A stretch of 39,768 nt of DNA, taken from the NCBI GenBank assembly GCA_028247015.1, contig JAOKFJ010000008.1, positions 1-39,768 on the forward strand, given 5' to 3'. This document shows positions 34,928 through 39,768 of this stretch, piece by piece. Both the position numbers and the translations under genes were made by a program. The stretch comes from Methylophilaceae bacterium (GTDB lineage Bacteria > Pseudomonadota > Gammaproteobacteria > Burkholderiales > Methylophilaceae). The notes beneath the pieces were generated by a model that worked only from the letters and a program-made list of their open reading frames with translations, made no database searches and had not been told where the DNA came from. Position 1 is the stretch's first letter, and each line of letters opens with the position of its first letter.

Positions 34928-37691
34928 GCGTCCTTAATTCACCTTGTTCAAATAGGTTTGAGAAACATCTTTTACAAAGACTTGAATGATCCTTGATTGA
35001 ACCAACTGACTCGTCGTAATGCCAACATCGATCACACTTAGAATGAGGCGAAGCAGAAACATAGACTTTAGTTTCTCCCTCAGCTTCTTTTATATTCACT
35101 GAAGATGTAATAAATATATATTTTAAATCTTCTTCAAAATTCAAAAGGTATTTATAGGTACTAGATTTAGTAACAATTTCTAGCGTAGCCTGAAGTGAAG
35201 AACCTACTTCACCTTTTTCTCTAATCTCTTCAATTTTTTTATTAGCTAGGTTTCTGATTCCTATTATTTCTTGCCATGCAACAAGCTCTTCTTTTGATAA
35301 AGTATGTGCAGGAATATCATACCAATAATCAGAAAAAACAGTATTTCTGTGATCTTTATTAGTAACCTCCCAAACTTCTTGTGCGGTGAAGCTTAAAATA
35401 GGTGCCATTATTCTAATAAGTGATTGCGTTATGTAATAAAGAGCTGTTTGGGCGGAACGTCTTTCTTTTGAATCTTCACCTAGAGTGTATAGTCTGTCTT
35501 TAAGCACATCAAGATAAAAACCTCCCATATCTTCAGAGCAAAAAGATACAAACTTTTGAATCGCTAAATAGAATTCAAAATTCTCATAATCTTTAAGAAT
35601 TGATTCTTGAAGCTCATCTAATAAAAACAAGCTATATTTATCGATAGAGACCATTTGAGATACATCAACTGACATACTTTTATGATCAAAATCATCTAGA
35701 TTTGCACATAAAAATCTTAAGGTATTTCTTATTCTTCGATAGCTTTCAGATACACGCTTCATAATTTCATCTGAAATATTTAATTCTCCAGAATAATCAG
35801 TTGAAGCCACCCATAACCTTAATATATCAGCACCATATTGGTCCATTATTTTCTGAGGAGCTATGACATTACCTTTTGATTTACTCATCTTATAACCTTG
35901 CCCATCAACCACAAATCCATGAGTTAGTAGGGCGCGATAGGGGGCCTCACCGGTGATTGCGCAGCTTGTTAATAAGCTTGACTGAAACCAACCTCGATGT
36001 TGATCCGAGCCTTCTAAATAAAGGTCAGCTGGATTAGATAATTCTTCTCTTGGAACTAATACTGACTGATGCGTTGTTCCGGAATCAAACCAAACATCTA
36101 ATGTATCTTGGATCTTAGTGTATTGATCCATCTCGGCACCTAGCAGTGTTGAAGGATCCATATTGAACCAAGCATCGATTCCTTTTTCTTCAATCATTTT
36201 TGCAACAATATCAAAAAATTCTTCTGACCTTGGATGTGGAAGATTTGTATCCTTATTTAGAAAAATAGGTATAGGCACGCCCCAATTTCTTTGCCTAGAA
36301 ACACACCAATCCGGTCGGTTTTTAATCATAGATTCGAGTCTCTTTTTACCCCAATCAGGGAAAAATTTAGTGCCGAGAACTGCTTTATATGAAAAATCTC
36401 TCAATGACTTATTATCTTTACCCTTATGATTCATACCTATGAACCACTGATGTGTGGCCCTAAAAATAATAGGTGATTTATGCCTCCAGCAATGTGGGTA
36501 GCTATGCTGATGCTTTTCATTAAGAAGTAACTTATTATTTTTATCCAACACTTCTGCTACAAGTAGATTTGATTTCCAAACAGATTCACCAGCAAATAAT
36601 GGGACATTCTTCTTAAATCTACCCTTTTCATCAACAGGATTATCAACTGGGAGGTTATATTTACTTCCCACAACATAATCATCAATTCCATGAGCTGGGG
36701 CTGTATGAACCAAACCAGTTCCTGCTTCAGTCGTTACATGTTCACCACATATAATTGGTACGGATTTTTCAAGAAATGGATGAGCGAACATTATTCCCTC
36801 TAGCTGACTTCCTTTGCATATTCCAAGATTAACCGATTTAAACTTATATTTACTCAATCTCTCTTCTGCGAGATCAATAGACAAAATTAGAAGCCTCTCA
36901 TCAGTCTCATAAATACCATAATCAAGCTCAGGATGAATTGCTATAGCCTCATTTGCTGGGAGTGTCCAAGGTGTAGTTGTCCAAATTACTGCCATAACTT
37001 CTTTCGGAGAAGTGATCCCAAAGATCTTTTTTAATTTTTTTCCATCAGATGAAATAAAACCTACATCAATTGCAGTCGATACCTTGTCTTCATACTCAAC
37101 TTCAGCCTCTGCTAGAGCAGAACTACATTCTGTACACCAATGAACCGGCTTACTACCTTGATATAAAAAACCATTTTTATATATTTTTCCAAGAGAGCGG
37201 ACAATATCTGCTTCAGTTTTATAATTAAGAGTTAGGTAAGGATTATCCCAGTCACCCAATATTCCTAGGCGCTGGAAATCTTTTTTTTGCTTCTCAACTT
37301 GTTCAAGGGCATATGAACGACATAGCGATCTAAATTTAGTTGGGTTAATATTTTTTCCATGTTTTTTTTCGACAACTAATTCTATCGGCAATCCATGACA
37401 ATCCCACCCTGGTATATATGGAGAATCATATCCAGAAAGAATTTTTGATTTAATAATAAAATCTTTTAGAATTTTATTAACTGCATGACCGATATGAATA
37501 TCTCCATTCGCATAAGGAGGGCCATCATGTAGAATATATTTTTTCTTTCCTTTTCTAGAACTTGAAACTTCTTGGTATAGATTGCGCTTATTCCATTGAT
37601 TTACCCAATCTGGCTCTCGCTTTGCAAGATTACCTCTCATTGGAAAAATTGTATCGGGTAAATTTAATTTATATTTATTTTTTTCTGTCAT
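34920..37691 (-). CDS. ileS: isoleucyl-tRNA synthetase
   Basis: Class I synthetase charging tRNA-Ile, 923 residues. HIGH at 66-69 in DGPPYANGDIHIGHAVNK, WTTTPWTLPANEA in the CP1 editing domain, [12 protein letters not shown], and a C-terminal zinc finger with two CxxC pairs (CDRC, then CKRC about 20 residues later), as in the bacterial type sensitive to mupirocin. It overlaps ribF upstream by 17 bases and lspA downstream by 8. Confidence 0.98.
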   Translation of the reverse strand: MTEKNKYKLNLPDTIFPMRGNLAKREPDWVNQWNKRNLYQEVSSSRKGKKKYILHDGPPYANGDIHIGHAVNKILKDFIIKSKILSGYDSPYIPGWDCHGLPIELVVEKKHGKNINPTKFRSLCRSYALEQVEKQKKDFQRLGILGDWDNPYLTLNYKTEADIVRSLGKIYKNGFLYQGSKPVHWCTECSSALAEAEVEYEDKVSTAIDVGFISSDGKKLKKIFGITSPKEVMAVIWTTTPWTLPANEAIAIHPELDYGIYETDERLLILSIDLAEERLSKYKFKSVNLGICKGSQLEGIMFAHPFLEKSVPIICGEHVTTEAGTGLVHTAPAHGIDDYVVGSKYNLPVDNPVDEKGRFKKNVPLFAGESVWKSNLLVAEVLDKNNKLLLNEKHQHSYPHCWRHKSPIIFRATHQWFIGMNHKGKDNKSLRDFSYKAVLGTKFFPDWGKKRLESMIKNRPDWCVSRQRNWGVPIPIFLNKDTNLPHPRSEEFFDIVAKMIEEKGIDAWFNMDPSTLLGAEMDQYTKIQDTLDVWFDSGTTHQSVLVPREELSNPADLYLEGSDQHRGWFQSSLLTSCAITGEAPYRALLTHGFVVDGQGYKMSKSKGNVIAPQKIMDQYGADILRLWVASTDYSGELNISDEIMKRVSESYRRIRNTLRFLCANLDDFDHKSMSVDVSQMVSIDKYSLFLLDELQESILKDYENFEFYLAIQKFVSFCSEDMGGFYLDVLKDRLYTLGEDSKERRSAQTALYYITQSLIRIMAPILSFTAQEVWEVTNKDHRNTVFSDYWYDIPAHTLSKEELVAWQEIIGIRNLANKKIEEIREKGEVGSSLQATLEIVTKSSTYKYLLNFEEDLKYIFITSSVNIKEAEGETKVYVSASPHSKCDRCWHYDESVGSIKDHSSLCKRCFSNLFEQGELRTHA

Positions 37692-38577
37692 AACTTTGTA
37701 TATATTTTTTTACTTTCTCTATATCAATTAGAATTTGTTTCTTAAGCTCATTGATACTGTTAAATTTTAATTCATCTCTTATTTTTTTCAAAAATATTAC
37801 ATGGACATGTTGTCCGTATACATCATCTGAAAAATTAAATAAATGTACTTCAAGATGGAGCTTAGAAATCCCGCCTATAGTTGGCCTAGTACCTAAATTT
37901 GCTACACCAAAATTATCTCCTAATTTTACAGCAAACACGCCATTTAATGGTGGGCGATTATGAAACATATGAATGTTAGCAGTAGGAAACCCTATTTCTC
38001 TTGCTAATTTATTACCATGAATCACTTTCCCTGAAATAGAATAAGGTCTCCCCATAAGGAGCTCTACTCTTTCAAAGTCTCCTTCGTGAAGGCTTTGTCT
38101 AATTGTTGTACTAGAAATTCTCTGTGCGCTAGATGTAACCTCTTTAACTCCAATAACTTCCAGTAATGCCTTTGATATCTGATTGATGCTACCCTCACGG
38201 TTATTCCCAAACTTAAAATCTTCGCCCACTACAACTAAATCAGCTCTTATTAGTTTTAGGATATTAATAAATTCATCAGATTTAATCTCAGAAAAAATTT
38301 TATTAAATTTGATAATATAGACTCTGTCTATATTGAGCTCTTCAAAAAATTCTAATTTTTCTCTAAGGCTTATAATTCTGACAGGCGCACTTTCCGGAGA
38401 GAAGAATTCTTTTGGATGGGGATCAAAAGTTATTACCGCTGTTTCAAGATGTCTTTTTTTTGATTCAAATATAAGTGTTTCTAATATTTTTTGATGGCCT
38501 AAATGAAGGCCATCATAATTTCCTATGGTAACCGCACATGGAGCATTAGCTGCTGGTAAATGTCTAAAAACCTGCAT
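37675..38577 (-). CDS. ribF: bifunctional riboflavin kinase / FAD synthetase
   Basis: Makes FMN from riboflavin and then FAD; 300 residues. The N-terminal adenylyltransferase domain has TIGNYDGLHLGHQ (HxGH type) and ISSTTIRQ; the C-terminal kinase domain starts near GKVIHGNKLAREIGFPTANI. Its product would be the cofactor of the UbiH-type enzymes in this window. It lies 4 bases downstream of murJ and overlaps ileS. Confidence 0.96.
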   Translation of the reverse strand: MQVFRHLPAANAPCAVTIGNYDGLHLGHQKILETLIFESKKRHLETAVITFDPHPKEFFSPESAPVRIISLREKLEFFEELNIDRVYIIKFNKIFSEIKSDEFINILKLIRADLVVVGEDFKFGNNREGSINQISKALLEVIGVKEVTSSAQRISSTTIRQSLHEGDFERVELLMGRPYSISGKVIHGNKLAREIGFPTANIHMFHNRPPLNGVFAVKLGDNFGVANLGTRPTIGGISKLHLEVHLFNFSDDVYGQHVHVIFLKKIRDELKFNSINELKKQILIDIEKVKKYIQSYDRKK

Positions 38578-38581
38578 AAAT

Positions 38582-39768
38582 TTATATAATCTTTTTTTTA
38601 AGTAACTCTTTAAGATTAATGCCCAATAAGAACAAAGCCAAAAAATATACGGCTGAACCTGTACTAACTAGAAAGAATAATCTTGATATCTTGCTTAATA
38701 GACTAAAGGACGTCCATTCTTCTATTGTACCTCTTGTGTACAATAAGAAAAGAGACATAACTAGAAGAGCAACAATGATTTTAAGTAAAAAAGATAGCCA
38801 TTGAGACTCAAGTTTAAAGGCTTTATATTTCTTTAAAAAATAAAAAAGTAATCCTGCATTAATACAGGCTCCTAGTCCAACAGCAAGTGCAAGTCCAGCA
38901 TGCTTAAAGTAGCCAATAAATATTAAATTCATAAATTGAGTACAAAATAAAGTAAAGATAGCAATTTTTACTGGAGTTCTAATATTCTGTTGAGCATAGA
39001 ATGCTGGGGCAAGTACCTTAACTAAAATTAAACCAATTAGACCAATACTATAAGCAATTACTGCATATTGGGTCATAACTAAATCATACTCTGTAAATGC
39101 ACCATAAAAAAACAATGTAGATATGATAGGTATAGATAGTATTCCCAATGCAATAGCTGCTGGAGCTCCAAATAAAATTGCTAATCTTAGACCCCAATTA
39201 ATTAGCCTAGAAAATTCCATATATTTATTATCTGAAAAGCTTTTTGATAGACTAGGTAACAACACAGTACTTAATGCAACACCTAGAACTCCTGCGGGAA
39301 ACTCCATCAATCGATCAGCATAATATAACCAGGAAACACTTCCAGTTGCTAAAAAAGATGCGAAAATTGTATTGATCAACAATGAAATTTGGGTGATTGA
39401 TACACCAAGAATCGCAGGAATCATTAATTTCATCATTTTCCAAAGTCCTGGCTCTTTAAAATCAAAATCAGCCTTTGGAATACAATCAATCTGATATAAA
39501 AAAGGTAACTGAAATATTAGCTGTAATATTCCTCCAATAAAAACAGCCCAAGCTAAAACAAATACTGGGTCAGAGAATGTACTTGAAAAAAATAATGCAC
39601 CTACTATGAGAGATACATTCAGCCATACTGGGGTAAAAGCCGGAACATTATATTTTCCAAAAGTATTTAGAATCCCCCCCGCCATAGAAACTAATGAAAT
39701 AAAAAGTATGTATGGAAATGTAATTCTTAGCAATGCAACAGTTAACTCAAATTTATCTGGGTCACTGC
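38582..39768 (-). CDS. murJ: lipid II flippase MurJ (5' end outside window)
   Basis: Polytopic inner-membrane protein of the MOP/MVF family that flips lipid II for peptidoglycan synthesis. About 395 of the usual 500 or so residues are visible. The frame stays open to the window edge: upstream of the TTG at 39733 the codons read SDPDKFELTVA and continue into LLRITFPYILFISL, a conserved MurJ block, so that TTG is not a start. ILNTFGKYNVPAFTPVWLNVS and YYADRLMEFPAGVLGVALSTVLLPSLSK are also family hallmarks. It precedes ribF by 4 bases and probably heads the murJ-ribF-ileS-lspA unit. Confidence 0.94.
   Translation of the reverse strand, partial: SDPDKFELTVALLRITFPYILFISLVSMAGGILNTFGKYNVPAFTPVWLNVSLIVGALFFSSTFSDPVFVLAWAVFIGGILQLIFQLPFLYQIDCIPKADFDFKEPGLWKMMKLMIPAILGVSITQISLLINTIFASFLATGSVSWLYYADRLMEFPAGVLGVALSTVLLPSLSKSFSDNKYMEFSRLINWGLRLAILFGAPAAIALGILSIPIISTLFFYGAFTEYDLVMTQYAVIAYSIGLIGLILVKVLAPAFYAQQNIRTPVKIAIFTLFCTQFMNLIFIGYFKHAGLALAVGLGACINAGLLFYFLKKYKAFKLESQWLSFLLKIIVALLVMSLFLLYTRGTIEEWTSFSLLSKISRLFFLVSTGSAVYFLALFLLGINLKELLKKKII

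Noticed and set aside
39731-39733. TTG as a start for a shorter murJ.
   Set aside because: The frame continues upstream to the window edge with conserved MurJ residues, so the gene is simply cut by the window.
1-39768. Signs of mobile elements, phage, genomic island, CRISPR, toxin-antitoxin or secondary-metabolite genes.
   Set aside because: Every sizeable frame matches a housekeeping family, composition looks even throughout, and no direct or terminal repeats or integrase/transposase motifs were seen.
1-39768. tRNA or other structured RNA genes in the spacers.
   Set aside because: The longest spacers (177, 157 and 109 bases) are AT-rich, with promoter-like sequence and no cloverleaf or GTTCRAntC-type arm that I could find.

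Overview
The window is an AT-rich (roughly one-third G+C by eye), tightly packed stretch of a proteobacterial chromosome. It holds 40 protein-coding genes, two of them cut by the window edges. No tRNA, rRNA, CRISPR array, insertion sequence or phage gene was seen, and no gene-free gap exceeds 180 bases. Gene content (LptD, LptE, SurA, SecB, EnvC, MurJ, BioC/BioH, UbiH, AmgK/MurU) points to a Gram-negative beta- or gammaproteobacterium. The low G+C, short spacers and many 4-11 bp gene overlaps suggest a genome-streamlined aquatic lineage. My best guess is Betaproteobacteria of the Methylophilales (OM43 / Methylopumilus type). That is inference: no methylotrophy gene or rRNA is present to prove it.

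Layout. 1-3.6 kb: folE2 (5' end outside the window), then on the minus strand aroC with a translationally overlapping MFS transporter, and rluE. 3.7-5.3 kb: icd and cspA converge on a shared hairpin terminator. 5.3-11.3 kb, minus strand: amgK-murU (peptidoglycan recycling), then pepP, ubiH, a second ubiquinone-type hydroxylase and dsbC. 11.5-23.3 kb, plus strand: lptD-surA-pdxA-ksgA, then adk-leuS-lptE-holA-proA-nadD. 23.3-27.8 kb, minus strand: biotin operon bioB-F-H-C-D. 27.9-28.4 kb: trmL, divergent from bioB. 28.4-31.1 kb, minus strand: rhodanese-grxC-secB-SH3-gpsA. 31.2-34.0 kb, plus strand: gpmI-envC. 34.0-39.8 kb, minus strand: murJ (5' end outside)-ribF-ileS-lspA-yjbQ.

Functional threads. 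Outer-membrane and envelope biogenesis is strongly represented: LptD, LptE, SurA, DsbC, LspA, MurJ, EnvC, SecB, AmgK and MurU. Cofactor synthesis is the second theme: biotin, ubiquinone, PLP (pdxA), NAD (nadD), FAD (ribF) and pterins (folE2). The rest is translation, central metabolism and replication.

The window looks like housekeeping chromosome, and I find no new multi-gene system. The points most worth following are an isocitrate dehydrogenase whose coenzyme-specificity residues are switched away from NADP; a BirA-operator-like inverted repeat on the bioB/trmL divergent promoters; a predicted leaderless trmL transcript; a LptD with only two cysteines; a ubiquinone-type hydroxylase with eroded FAD motifs; and convergent genes whose stop codons overlap.
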